Source: JTS-AC122 sp050246015
GTDB lineage: Bacteria; Planctomycetota; Phycisphaerae; Phycisphaerales; UBA1924
Direction of reading: 5' to 3'
DNA: 64,000 nucleotides
Assembly (NCBI GenBank): GCA_050246015.1
Contig: JBFWWU010000009.1
Span: 1 to 64,000, forward strand
Shown here: one piece after another, positions 36,943 through 46,819 of the stretch
How positions within the stretch are numbered: position 1 is the first letter of the stretch
Layout: every line of letters starts with the position of its first letter
Made by a program: the position numbers and the translations under genes
Notes under the pieces: generated by a model
What the model saw: only the letters and a program-made list of their open reading frames with translations
What the model was told of the DNA's origin: nothing
The model's database searches: none

Positions 36943-37506
36943 ATGGCCCAGGACGACTCCATGCAAGCCCGTCCGCCGGGGACGCCGCCGCTGAAGCGTC
37001 GCCCGTCGCTCCAGCCGCTCTCGCGGGAGCACATGAACGGCCTGATCCAGGCGAGAGCGTTGCAGCGTGCTCCTGAGAGCGACGAGGCGGCCCGCCGTCG
37101 CATCGTGGCGGCGTTCGTGAAGGCGTGGCATGCGGAGATCCGGCCGCACTTCGACGATGAAGAGCGTCTGCTCCTCCCACTGGTCGATTCCGAGGGCCTC
37201 CGCGATCGCTTGCTGAATGAGCACACCACTCTGCGACGCCTGGCGGAGCGGTGCGTGCGTGACCCGATGGCCGCGGCGAACGACGCGGAACTCTTGCGAG
37301 ACCTGGGGGTCCGGCTGCACGACCACATCCGGTGGGAAGAGCGAGAGTTCTTCGAAGCAGTACAGCGCGATCATCCCGATGCCTTGACCGACCTTTCGGC
37401 GGAGGCGGCCGCGATCGAGCATCTGCGACCTGGCTCAAGAGCGAGGCACAGCTTGTCCCAGGGGGGCACTAGAGACTGTTGTGGCGAGGTGAACGATGAG
37501 CGATGA
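36943..37506 (+). CDS. Second hemerythrin HHE-domain protein
   Basis: A 187-residue protein with a hemerythrin-like fold: SREHMNGLI, HFDDEERLLLP, NEHTTLRRL and LHDHIRWEEREFFE carry the iron-ligand histidines and glutamates. The start is ATG 36943; ATG 36961 is an alternative after a short Pro-rich head. It overlaps the cupin gene downstream by 11 bases, so the two are coupled. The two hemerythrins share a very short divergent promoter region, implying joint control. Confidence 0.85.
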   Translation: MAQDDSMQARPPGTPPLKRRPSLQPLSREHMNGLIQARALQRAPESDEAARRRIVAAFVKAWHAEIRPHFDDEERLLLPLVDSEGLRDRLLNEHTTLRRLAERCVRDPMAAANDAELLRDLGVRLHDHIRWEEREFFEAVQRDHPDALTDLSAEAAAIEHLRPGSRARHSLSQGGTRDCCGEVNDER

Positions 37507-37939
37507 CCGTGCACGTGTGGCCCCATCAGAGCGCTTTGCGGTCGATCACTTGGTGTTTGATCTCGCGGCGGAGGTCGCGGCACTGGAGAGCGAAGCGCCC
37601 AAGCAGCACGGCCATCGGCAGAAGACGCTCTTCAAGAGTGCGGGCAGAACCGTTGCCCTCTTCGTGCTCGACGCTGGAGCCGGACTCGCCGAGCACGCCG
37701 CCAGCGGTGTCGTGACAGTCCAGGCGTTTGAGGGCGAACTTGATGTCATGGCCGGGACGACCGCGGCGGCCGGGGGTACAGACTACCACCTTCGTCCCGG
37801 AATGCTGCTGACGATGGCACCGGGTGTTCGACACGACGTGCGGGCCCAAACTCGCGCGGTATTCTTGCTGCAAGTGTCGATCGTGAGCGAACCCAACAGG
37901 GCGTCCGGAAGCGGATCGGGCGCGGCCGTGGAACAGTGA
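37496..37939 (+). CDS. Cupin-domain protein
   Basis: A 147-residue small beta-barrel protein. The cupin motifs are weak but in place: a first motif near LAEHAASGVVTVQAFEGEL and a second near YHLRPGMLLTMAPGVRHDV. Only one of the usual metal-binding histidines of motif 1 is clear (H at about 65), with another in motif 2 (PGVRHDV). Possible roles are small-molecule sensing or a metal-dependent reaction. It overlaps the hemerythrin gene and is likely part of the same stress operon. Confidence 0.7.
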   Translation: MSDDRARVAPSERFAVDHLVFDLAAEVAALESEAPKQHGHRQKTLFKSAGRTVALFVLDAGAGLAEHAASGVVTVQAFEGELDVMAGTTAAAGGTDYHLRPGMLLTMAPGVRHDVRAQTRAVFLLQVSIVSEPNRASGSGSGAAVEQ

Positions 37940-37974
37940 CCTGGGTGCGGTCGGGTCGTCACGCCGCGACTCGC

Positions 37975-38495
37975 CTATCCAACAGTAGCAGCCACCCGAA
38001 TGTCGTCGATCGTGTAGAAGCAGCGCTTGTCGGCGTCACGCGCGGCGCGTATCACCTTCGTTGCGTGCGCGCGGCGTACCTGGACGAAGAGCATGGTGAT
38101 AGGACCGTCTCTGCCATCCCCGTGAAACCTCGTGACAACGTAACCCTTGGCCCGGAGGCTTTCCAGCAGTGCGTCCCCTTCTCGGGTGAACACTCGGACA
38201 ACTTGCCTGCCGAAGGACGCCACCGTTGAAGCGTGACGCCAACGTAGTTGCCGGTCGCCGCGCCCACCGCGAACGCGAGGCCATAGGCTGACTCGGACCG
38301 GATGTGAGTGATGACTGTGGAAACCGCAAAGACCCAGATGGTCATCTCCATCAACCCAAAGAGCCACGCCAATGCCCGGTGGCCGCTTATGACGGCCACC
38401 GTTCGAATGGTCCCGAGCGAAACATCCCCAACGCGTGCGATGGCGATCATGACGCATCCGAGGATCATGTTCCACGCCGTATCTGTCAGTTGCAT
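37975..38495 (-). pseudogene. UPF0316/DUF2179-type membrane protein, frameshifted
   Basis: The N-terminal part (MQLTDTAWNMILGCVMIAIA to NYVGVTLQR) contains three membrane helices and reads in the frame of 38495. The C-terminal part (RQVVRVFTREGDALLESLRA to CFYTIDDIRVAATVG) reads in another frame, ending at 37975. Joined, they match the UPF0316 family, whose members have a membrane part and a cytosolic DUF2179 domain. The shift lies around 38220-38235 and would be repaired by one base. It may be a sequencing error or a decayed gene. The C-terminal block YVVTRFHGDGRDGPITMLF is typical of DUF2179. Confidence 0.75.
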
Positions 38496-38548
38496 TCCTT
38501 GCTGATTGAGCGACGCACTACGGCGTCATCTCTGGCTGCACCATCGAG

Positions 38549-38956
38549 TCAGACGGTGAGGCACACGTTCTGTGGTTCAGATGTTCGAGAGTCTCCCGTC
38601 CGCCACTCTCGGAATCGCCGTCGAGCGCGAGTATCAATCCGCTCGACCGACTTTCCGATCGCCGATTCGAGCTTGCGAGCGGCCGCGTCGATGGCCGAAT
38701 ACAAGTCGCCTGAGCTGGCTCGGACCGCGATCGGAAGCCTTCCGTTGACTCGTGCCTCCATCACGCATTGCGTGTGGTCGCCGGTGTGTTTGGGGCCGTT
38801 AACATCCTCGAAGTGAACATCGACAGCGGTCATTCTGGTGCGGTATCGCCGAAGAATGCCGGAGAGCTTGCGACGCACCCAGGCATCGATCGCGCCACTG
38901 GACTCGAGATTCCCGGGCCTGATGTGAATCCGCACTTCTGACGCCTTCCGGGGCAT
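38549..38956 (-). CDS. HPF/RaiA-family ribosome hibernation factor
   Basis: A 135-residue protein with the beta-alpha-beta-beta-beta-alpha fold of HPF/RaiA. It shows IHIRPGNLESSGAIDAWVRR, then VDVHFEDVNGPKH and AIDAAARKLESAIGKSVER. HPF proteins bind the 30S decoding site and pause or dimerise idle ribosomes under stress. The ATG at 38956 has AGGAGG seven bases upstream. It is short-form, lacking the C-terminal dimerisation domain of long HPF. It lies next to two Rnk-like genes. Confidence 0.8.
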   Translation of the reverse strand: MPRKASEVRIHIRPGNLESSGAIDAWVRRKLSGILRRYRTRMTAVDVHFEDVNGPKHTGDHTQCVMEARVNGRLPIAVRASSGDLYSAIDAAARKLESAIGKSVERIDTRARRRFREWRTGDSRTSEPQNVCLTV

Positions 38957-38988
38957 GGTTGGCCTCCTAAGCCTCAAGCGACCGCCAC

Positions 38989-39378
38989 CTACCGATCGAA
39001 GTGTCGCTCGCGTTCGGGTTGATACTCGATGCGCTCGACGGTCACGCGACGGGAAACGCGGCTGCCGGCACACTCAACGCTCTCGCCTTCACGGGCGCCG
39101 AGCAGCGCCGCTCCGAGCGGGGAGAACACGGAGAGGCCGCCTGCCGACGAGTCGGGGAACGCCAAGTCGTACGCTTCTCCTTCTTCCTCTCCGGGATAAC
39201 GCACCAGCACGCGCGAGTTCATGGTGACTATGTCCGGCGGCATTCGAGGTGGAGCAACCCGTCTCGCACGCTCCAGAAGCGATCGCACCCGCAGCACAGG
39301 AGCGTCTATCGCGGAGGTCAGAAGCAAGGGCTCCAGCCGATCGCTGTCAAACGTACTGATGATGGGTCGAGTGGTCAT
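38989..39378 (-). CDS. Rnk/GreA C-terminal-domain protein (first copy)
   Basis: A 129-residue protein with the GreA/GreB C-terminal FKBP-like fold, as in Rnk (regulator of nucleoside diphosphate kinase). The core is PPDIVTMNSRVLVRYPGEEE, then FPDSSAGGLSVFSPLGAALLG and VERIEYQPERERHFDR. Rnk lacks the coiled coil that enters the RNA polymerase channel, or has a short one, and can compete with Gre factors. The ATG at 39378 is preferred over 39429. Confidence 0.8.
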   Translation of the reverse strand: MTTRPIISTFDSDRLEPLLLTSAIDAPVLRVRSLLERARRVAPPRMPPDIVTMNSRVLVRYPGEEEGEAYDLAFPDSSAGGLSVFSPLGAALLGAREGESVECAGSRVSRRVTVERIEYQPERERHFDR

Positions 39379-39450
39379 TGCGCACCCTGTGCGTGCGGTG
39401 CACGCGAAGGAAGGACTAGGCACGGTCACTATGCAAACGGTCCCAGCAAG

Positions 39451-39873
39451 CTAGAGGTGCAGGTGGCCCGCTGCCTCGGGTTGATACAGCACGCTCAGAA
39501 TGTCGCACGAGCGTTCCGCCCCGCCCGGCACGCGGAAGGAGACGTTCTGTCCAACGCGGCACCCCAGAATGGCGGCGCCGAGAGGCGCGAGCACCGAAAT
39601 GCGGCCCTCCTCCGGATCCGCGTCTTCCGGGAACGCCAGCGACATGATCCACGTGCGGCGCCCGTCACGCAATCGGATGCGGGAGTTCATGGTCACGATG
39701 TCCGGCGGGATCTCGTCCGGGGCCACCACCACCGCCCTGTCCAGCTCCGCCTTGAGGAGCGTCAGATAGGGTCGGTCGCGGTCATCGCCTCTCATCGCGG
39801 GATGGGACGGAGCGATGAGGCTCCGGAGCCGTTGCATGTCCTGGCTGGTCACATGCATTGTGCGGTTGCTCAC
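39451..39873 (-). CDS. Rnk/GreA C-terminal-domain protein (second copy)
   Basis: A 140-residue paralogue of the preceding gene, with MHVTSQDMQRLRSLI at the head (a Rnk-like helix) and PPDIVTMNSRIRLRDGRRTW, then ISVLAPLGAAILGCRVGQNV. It starts at GTG 39873, where AGGAG lies about seven bases upstream; ATG 39891 and 39858 are alternatives. Tandem duplication with divergence gives two Rnk-like proteins plus a hibernation factor, consistent with a stationary-phase or low-energy response. Confidence 0.8.
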   Translation of the reverse strand: MSNRTMHVTSQDMQRLRSLIAPSHPAMRGDDRDRPYLTLLKAELDRAVVVAPDEIPPDIVTMNSRIRLRDGRRTWIMSLAFPEDADPEEGRISVLAPLGAAILGCRVGQNVSFRVPGGAERSCDILSVLYQPEAAGHLHL

Positions 39874-39920
39874 GATCTGCTCCTGTCGCATGGGTCGGTT
39901 GGGGTTGTGTGCTTCAGGAC

Positions 39921-41261
39921 TCACGGGAAGATGCCGCGTTCGTCGTACACCTGCTCGATGCGACGCAACGCCACTGCGTACGCCGCCGTGCGCCAGTCCA
40001 GAGACTTCTCGGTCACCATCTCCTTCACCCGCCCGTATGCCCGCTCGAGGATGCTCTTCAGGCGCTGGTCCACCTCGGCGGCGTTCCACGCCGCGCCGCC
40101 GCGGTTCTGGAGCCACTCGAAGTACGAGACGATGACTCCGCCCGCATTGGCCAGCACGTCGGGTAGCACGTCGATTCGTCGCTCGCGCAGGACGGCATCG
40201 CCCTCGGGCGTGGTGGGGCCGTTGGCGCCCTCCGCGACCAGCCGCACATTGAGCTGTCGGGCGGTGCTTTCGGTGACCTGGTTCTCCAGCGCGGCGGGGA
40301 TGAACACGTCCGCCTCGACTTGGAAGAACTCGTCGAGCGACACGGCCCGTGCGCCGGGAAACCCAGCGACGCCGCCGGTGGCCTTCACGTGCTCGGCGAG
40401 CACATCGGCGTCCAATCCCTCGGCGGTGTAGGCGCGGATCGCGCCTGTGACATCTTGTGCCGCGAGCAGCTTCGCACCCTTGTCCTTGAGAATGCGAGAC
40501 GCCCACGACCCGACCTTGCCAAACCCTTGCACGGTGCACGTCAGGTCGGCGACCTTGCAGCGCTGGTCGGCTGCCCACATCTCGATGAGATCCACCACGC
40601 CCTGACCGGTAGCCTTCTCGCGCCCGAGGGACCCACCCGCGCTCACCGGCTTGCCGGTGACGACGGCCAGTGCGCGGTACCGCTCTTGCGGCGGGAGAGT
40701 CGCGGCGTACGTGTCGACGATCCACGCCATCGTTCGGGCGTCGGTGTTCACATCCGGCGCTGGCACGTCGTATCCCGGCCCGATATTCGCGCCGAGTGCA
40801 TAGACAAAGCGGCGTGTCATCCGCTCGACTTCGCGACGGCTCAGTGTCGCCGGATCTACCTGCACACCGCCCTTGCCGCCTCCGAAGGGGATGTCCACCA
40901 AGGCGCACTTGATCGTCATCCACGCCGCCAAGGCGCGCACCTCGTCGAGGCTCACGTCCGGGTGGTAGCGGATGCCGCCCTTGAATGGCCCCAGCACATT
41001 GTTGTGCTGAACTCGGTAGCCCGAGAACATTTCGATGCGCCCGTCGTCCATCTTCACGGGGAAGTTCACCGCCACTTCACACGCCGGTGCGGCGAGGATC
41101 TTGCGGACCTCGGGGGCCACTCCAGCGGCCTCGGCGGCGAGGTCCATCTGCGCCCGGACGCGCTCGAAGAGCTTGGGGGGCTCCACGATGTGCTGGGGCA
41201 CCGGGGCGCTGGAAGCCGAAGTTGTGCAGCAGGGGCGGGAGGTGGGGGTCAGCGTGGTCAT
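39921..41261 (-). CDS. Glutamate dehydrogenase (Glu/Leu/Phe/Val family)
   Basis: A 446-residue NAD(P)-dependent amino-acid dehydrogenase that reversibly aminates 2-oxoglutarate. The family core is PFKGGIRYHPDVSLDEVRAL, then PFGGGKGGVQVDP with the catalytic lysine. The nucleotide-binding Rossmann domain starts TVQGFGKVGSWASRIL. It is of the hexameric Gdh-II type by length. Cofactor choice is not certain. It lies in a nitrogen and anaerobic context and could assimilate ammonium or supply reductant. Start at ATG 41261. The UbiA-like gene is divergent from it across about 245 bases. Confidence 0.92.
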   Translation of the reverse strand: MTTLTPTSRPCCTTSASSAPVPQHIVEPPKLFERVRAQMDLAAEAAGVAPEVRKILAAPACEVAVNFPVKMDDGRIEMFSGYRVQHNNVLGPFKGGIRYHPDVSLDEVRALAAWMTIKCALVDIPFGGGKGGVQVDPATLSRREVERMTRRFVYALGANIGPGYDVPAPDVNTDARTMAWIVDTYAATLPPQERYRALAVVTGKPVSAGGSLGREKATGQGVVDLIEMWAADQRCKVADLTCTVQGFGKVGSWASRILKDKGAKLLAAQDVTGAIRAYTAEGLDADVLAEHVKATGGVAGFPGARAVSLDEFFQVEADVFIPAALENQVTESTARQLNVRLVAEGANGPTTPEGDAVLRERRIDVLPDVLANAGGVIVSYFEWLQNRGGAAWNAAEVDQRLKSILERAYGRVKEMVTEKSLDWRTAAYAVALRRIEQVYDERGIFP

Positions 41262-41506
41262 GGCGTGGGATCTCCGTATCGAAGGGTCTTTTGAGACTTG
41301 GCAATCCGCGTGCCAGTGCTCATGGGCCCGGCCCGCTGCGAGAAGTCCGAGCGATGCGGGAGAGGCGCGGGGTGAATCGCCCCGCCGGGGAGTTCTTCTC
41401 CGCGCACGGCGTACGCTTTACCGGTGTTAGGGCACGCGCGCAGGCGTTGCGAGGGCCTGACGGGAGGCGCTCGCTGCGCGGGCCGGGCGCTGCCGCGTGT
41501 ACCCGC

Positions 41507-42400
41507 ATGATCCGGCCTCTGCCACATCTCGCGGTCTTCGCGGCCGTGTACGTCACGGCAGCGGTCGTCTGCGCCGCGCAGGTCATGGACGCGACGCACG
41601 CGCTCACGCCGGTCTCCCTGCTCTTTACCTGGAGCACGGCCCTGCTCGCCTACCTGCTCGACCGCATCAAACTTCGCGACGCCTGGCTCGACCCGGCGGA
41701 CGAGGCGGCCCACCCGGCCCGCTTCGCGTTCCTCTTCGCGCACCGGCACACCGCCCGCCTGCTCATGGCCGCCGCGGCGCTCGGATCTCTCATCTCCGGT
41801 TGGATGCTCCACCCCATCGCCACGGCGGGGACGGGCGCGACCATCGCGGGCGTGTTGATCTACGCGGGCCGTCCGCGCCCGCCGGGCGCGGCCCCACGCG
41901 TGAAGGACAGATTCATCCTGAAGAACCTCTTCGTGGGTACGGGGATCGCGGCCTTCGCGGTGGTGGTGGTGTGGCTCGCCGCGGCGAGAGGCCCCGGCTC
42001 GGTCCGCGAGGGTCTCTCCACGCTTATCCCGCTCCCTTTCACGCCGCTCCTGGTCACGCTCACGCTCGGGTACCTGACGCTCCGCGTCTACGCCGACGCG
42101 GTGCTCTGCGACATCGACGATGAACCCGCCGACCGCATCCACGACACGCGGACGCTCCCGACCCGCATCGGCGGCGAAGGCGCGTGGCGGGCGGCGATGT
42201 GGCTGCGACTCGTGCTGGCGGCCTCGCTCCTAATCTGGCCCGTTGGTCCCTTCGCCCCCCGCGCGGCGTGGGCGGGATTCTCCGCGCTTAGCACGATCTT
42301 GCTGCGCTGGTGGCGGCCGCCAAAGATCCGCGACCTGGTGGATGCCCGCTTCGGCGTGGAGGCCGCGTGCGTAGGGGTGGCCCTGCTGTTCACGCCGTGA
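41507..42400 (+). CDS. UbiA-like prenyltransferase family membrane protein
   Basis: A 297-residue membrane protein with about eight helices. Two loop motifs fit the UbiA superfamily: LLAYLLDRIKLRDAWLDPAD in place of the first NDxxDxxxD motif, and DIDDEPADRIHDTRTLPTRI, the second Asp-rich motif. The first motif is partly altered, so activity is uncertain. UbiA proteins attach prenyl chains to aromatic or other acceptors (quinone, haem O, tetraether lipids). Its local neighbours suggest quinone or haem modification. Start ATG 41507. Confidence 0.65.
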   Translation: MIRPLPHLAVFAAVYVTAAVVCAAQVMDATHALTPVSLLFTWSTALLAYLLDRIKLRDAWLDPADEAAHPARFAFLFAHRHTARLLMAAAALGSLISGWMLHPIATAGTGATIAGVLIYAGRPRPPGAAPRVKDRFILKNLFVGTGIAAFAVVVVWLAAARGPGSVREGLSTLIPLPFTPLLVTLTLGYLTLRVYADAVLCDIDDEPADRIHDTRTLPTRIGGEGAWRAAMWLRLVLAASLLIWPVGPFAPRAAWAGFSALSTILLRWWRPPKIRDLVDARFGVEAACVGVALLFTP

Positions 42401-42444
42401 CCAAAGGCGCGATTCGCCGTGTTGCCCACCCCCCTCGCGTCGCC

Positions 42445-43155
42445 TCACCGGGCGCCCAGCGCCTCCTCGAGCTTCACCGCCATCGGGAAGAGGATGCTGT
42501 TCTCCTTGTGCACGTGCGTGTGCGTGTCGGTTTCCAGTTCGGCCAAGCCGTCGAGCATGGCGCGGTAGGTGTTGCACGCCTGCGCCGGGGGCACAAAGCC
42601 GCCCGTCAGTTCGCGCATCTTCTCCAGCGCCGCGCCCGAATCCTCGTGCTCGGCCATCATCATCCGCACCGGGTTCTGGATGCCCGTGCGGGAGACGGCC
42701 TGCCCCGAGGCCAAGGCGCGGATCCACGGGAAGAGGATCTTCTCCTCCTTCATCATGTGCTCCATCATCTCGGCGGCGAAGCCCGTGTAGACCTCGCGCA
42801 GCTCGACCAGCGAGGCGTCGCTCGGGCCGTGAACCGCGGCGACCTTGGTGGTGAGGGCCGCCAAGCGCGGCAGCTCGCGCTTGAGGTAGTCGTGGTGTGT
42901 GCGTTCAACGTGGTCGGCCAGCGCGGCGGCGCCTTTGGCCGCCCAGTCGGTCACCAGCTCGGGCCCGCGGGCGGCGTCCGACGCCTCCAGTTCCGCGAGC
43001 ACGGACCCCGTCTGGAGCCCCTTGGCGGCGCACGCGGCCTCGAGCGTCCAGCCCCCGCCGCAGCAGTAGTCGATCCCCACCCGCTCAAAGACCCGCGCCC
43101 GGCTGGGCCGCTCGGTCACCATCTGGCCGATGGTCGTCTGTGCATTGGTCGGCAT
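42445..43155 (-). CDS. Di-iron Fe-S cluster repair protein RIC (ScdA/YtfE family)
   Basis: A 236-residue protein that repairs [Fe-S] clusters damaged by NO or oxidants. The N-terminal domain has the ScdA motif VGIDYCCGGGWTLEAACAAKG (about 27-47, shown by its CCGGG core), and the hemerythrin-like domain carries ligands in HVERTHHDYLKRELP, MEHMMKEEKILFP, MAEHEDSG and THTHVHKENSILFP. The ATG at 43155 has GGAG upstream. It is divergent from nothing close: the NtrC-type regulator lies upstream, transcribed the same way. Its presence beside hemerythrins, haemoglobin and a molybdoenzyme is the clearest sign of nitrosative stress. Confidence 0.92.
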   Translation of the reverse strand: MPTNAQTTIGQMVTERPSRARVFERVGIDYCCGGGWTLEAACAAKGLQTGSVLAELEASDAARGPELVTDWAAKGAAALADHVERTHHDYLKRELPRLAALTTKVAAVHGPSDASLVELREVYTGFAAEMMEHMMKEEKILFPWIRALASGQAVSRTGIQNPVRMMMAEHEDSGAALEKMRELTGGFVPPAQACNTYRAMLDGLAELETDTHTHVHKENSILFPMAVKLEEALGAR

Positions 43156-43284
43156 GGCGTCGCTCCGGTTCTCGGTCCGTCGGAGCCGCGGCGTGCGGCC
43201 CACAAACGAGCGTAGGCCGCATCAAGTCGATATCCATATCTGCAACTCTTCAAATGCTATCTCGTCCACGGGACCCGTGCTCCG

Positions 43285-44658
<1,374 letters not shown>

Positions 44659-44673
44659 GTTCAGATTGCCTCC

Positions 44674-45849
44674 TCAGGAGCGGTCGATGGGGCGGAGGGG
44701 CAGTCTCACCCGGAACTCGCTTCCACGCCCGGGTTTCGACTCAACCTCAATGCTCCCGGCGTGGCCCGTGACAATCCCCTGGACCACCGCCAGTCCGAGC
44801 CCCGTCCCCTGGCCCACGTCTTTGGTCGTAAAGAATGGATCAAAGACGCGGCGCAGCACCTCGGGCTCCATCCCAGACCCCGTATCCGCCACGGCCAGGA
44901 CGATTGCCTCGCGATCGACGTCCGTGCGAACGGTGATGACCCCTGCACCCGTAATCGCCTGCATGGCGTTGATGACCAGGTTCGTGACGACCTGCCGGAC
45001 CTGCACGGGGTCCGCGTCGACCGTGGGGAGGTTGACCGCCAGCTCTCGAACAAAGCGGATGCCCCCGTTCTCGCATCCCGCTTCGAGCAGGAACATCGCC
45101 TCCTCGACGACCGCGTTGAGCGCCGTCGGCTGCTTGGAAGCGGGCGCCTGTCGCGCAAAGACGAGCAGCTTGCGGATGATCTCGCGTCCGTGCAGAGACG
45201 CTTGCACGATCCGGCCGAGATCGGAACGCACCTGCTCCGGGACGCCCGGCGCCTTGAGCGCGAGTTGGGCGAACCCGAGGACGTTGCCCAGCGGTTCGTT
45301 GAGTTCGTGTGCGACACCAGCCGCGAGTTGGCCGATCGTCGCAAGCCGGTCGGTGTGGCGGAGCTGGGCTTCCATGTGCGAACGCCTTTGCTCGGCTTCG
45401 ACGCTCTCGACGAAGACACCGACCTGGCGTGCGACGGTGTCAAGCAACGATCGCTCCTCGGCCAAGAATGGCTCGACACCGGCGGCGGTGCGGCCCCCGC
45501 TCCAGCGGAGCGCGATGTGGCCCCTGTTGACCCCGGCAATGACGAGGGCGCTCGTGATCTGCGGATCGTCAGTGCCGTCCGCCCGGTCATGGCCAGGCGA
45601 GATAGCTTCCAGATCATCCAGTCGCAGCGACGCAACCGTCCGTTCCGGAAACCTGCACGCGCGAGGAAGCATCGCGACGATCCGCTGCAGACACTCGCGA
45701 AGCGAGCCGCGGTGTTCGACGAAGGCGGTGGCCACTTCGTAAAGACACGCCAGCTCCTTGACCCGTTCACGCAGGTCGCCCGCCGCGTCGCCCTCCCGGT
45801 TGGTGGGAGCCACGCCCGGATCAAGCGGTCTGGGGAGAGACGGGGGCAA
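44674..45849 (-). CDS. Sensor histidine kinase paired with the NtrC-type regulator
   Basis: A 391-residue cytosolic histidine kinase. Residues 25-150 form a GAF-like sensor (ELACLYEVATAFVEHRGSLR at the head). The HisKA domain carries VAHELNEPLGN with His181, and the ATPase domain shows NLVINAMQAI, DTGSGM, FDPFFTTKDVGQGTGLGL and GRGSEFRVRLPL. There is no membrane helix, so the signal is internal. GAF domains bind cyclic nucleotides, haem or Fe-S, and NO sensing is a fair guess. It sits 15 bases upstream of the response regulator on the same strand. Confidence 0.9.
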   Translation of the reverse strand: MPPSLPRPLDPGVAPTNREGDAAGDLRERVKELACLYEVATAFVEHRGSLRECLQRIVAMLPRACRFPERTVASLRLDDLEAISPGHDRADGTDDPQITSALVIAGVNRGHIALRWSGGRTAAGVEPFLAEERSLLDTVARQVGVFVESVEAEQRRSHMEAQLRHTDRLATIGQLAAGVAHELNEPLGNVLGFAQLALKAPGVPEQVRSDLGRIVQASLHGREIIRKLLVFARQAPASKQPTALNAVVEEAMFLLEAGCENGGIRFVRELAVNLPTVDADPVQVRQVVTNLVINAMQAITGAGVITVRTDVDREAIVLAVADTGSGMEPEVLRRVFDPFFTTKDVGQGTGLGLAVVQGIVTGHAGSIEVESKPGRGSEFRVRLPLRPIDRS

Positions 45850-46009
45850 GCTCGGAGGACTCCTTATGACGATTCCAGCAGTCTAGCAGAGCCTCGCTGA
45901 CAGCGGTACGTCGGCACGCGGCGCGCTTTCCGCGAATGGCCGGTCGTCGCGACGCTCGAGGGGTCGCCCGCGCAGCGAGCACGACGCAGGAGCACGGGGT
46001 TGAGGTGGT

Positions 46010-46480
46010 CTACACCTCGAGCAACCGTGCCGACATGGAGGCGCCCATGCGCCGAGCCGCGACAATGAACGCTTCGCGGGTGGCCGAGCGCGCGGGTTCG
46101 ATGGTCGCCGTCACCGTCGCCTCCCAGAGCGTCAGCCAGCGATCGAAGTGCGCGGCGGTCAGGTCGGGCAGCACCCGGTGGGCCTCGAATGGGCGACCGG
46201 CGTAGCGGCCGGTTCGACGCACCACCGTGGACCAAAAGTCGTACATCTTGGGCAGGTGCAACGACCAATCCCGGACGTGGCGCGCGAAGACCGGGCCGAG
46301 CAGATCGTCGCGGCGCACGGCCTGATAGAAGGAGTCGACCAACAGACGGATCTCTGCCTCGGATACGCCTTCGCCAGCAGCATCCTCGCCGCGGGGTTCC
46401 GTGAGCGGAAGGTGGCGACCCGACGCCGGATCCTTCGAACTCTCGGTGGGATCGACGGAGCGTGTCGTGACATGCTTCAT
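46010..46480 (-). CDS. Group III truncated haemoglobin
   Basis: A 156-residue 2-on-2 globin. The group III features are LVDSFYQAVRRDDLLGPVF, then WSLHLPKMYDFWSTVVRRTG (with the tight CD/E region), and YAGRPFEAHRVLPDLTAAHF, where the histidine of AAHF is the proximal ligand. Group III globins are linked to NO or peroxide chemistry in microaerobic bacteria. The start is taken at ATG 46480; the open frame extends to 46516. The N-terminal 30 residues are Pro/Glu-rich and may be a tail. Confidence 0.85.
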   Translation of the reverse strand: MKHVTTRSVDPTESSKDPASGRHLPLTEPRGEDAAGEGVSEAEIRLLVDSFYQAVRRDDLLGPVFARHVRDWSLHLPKMYDFWSTVVRRTGRYAGRPFEAHRVLPDLTAAHFDRWLTLWEATVTATIEPARSATREAFIVAARRMGASMSARLLEV

Positions 46481-46573
46481 GGGCGCCACATCCTCTCGGT
46501 CTTCAGACGCACACATGATGGCGCAAGCACCGGCATCGGACGCGATGCCAGTGCTCGCGCGCGGTACTGGCGA

Positions 46574-46819
46574 TCACGCCTTCAGCGCGGAGAGGTCCGC
46601 GCCGTGGTTGATGTGGAACGCCTGGCCGCCGATGACCACGGCGGGAACAGACTTCACACCCGACCGCTCCGCCTCGGTCACTCGACTCTTCTGCTGACCA
46701 AGGTGAACGATCTCGACATCGTATCGCGAACGATCCAGTCCCTCCGCGACGGTGCGCTCCGCCGTGACACAGACGGGGCATCCCGCGTGATAGAACGTGG
46801 CCTTCGTACCCATAGTCAT
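46574..46819 (-). CDS. Thioredoxin/glutaredoxin-like protein (CPVC)
   Basis: An 81-residue thioredoxin-fold protein with active site C-P-V-C (TFYHAGCPVCVTAERTVAEG) and the cis-proline strand SVPAVVIGGQAFHINHG. It is short for a thioredoxin and lacks the N-terminal strand, as in glutaredoxin-like proteins. The start at 46819 overlaps the regulator's stop (ATGA); ATG 46813 has better spacing from AAAGGAG. It may reduce disulfides or the Cys cluster of its regulator neighbour. Confidence 0.8.
   Translation of the reverse strand: MTMGTKATFYHAGCPVCVTAERTVAEGLDRSRYDVEIVHLGQQKSRVTEAERSGVKSVPAVVIGGQAFHINHGADLSALKA

Noticed and set aside
43156..43284. Sigma-54 or FNR site ahead of RIC
   Set aside because: TAGCAT and TTGCA elements have the wrong spacing, and no TTGAT-N4-ATCAA palindrome is present.
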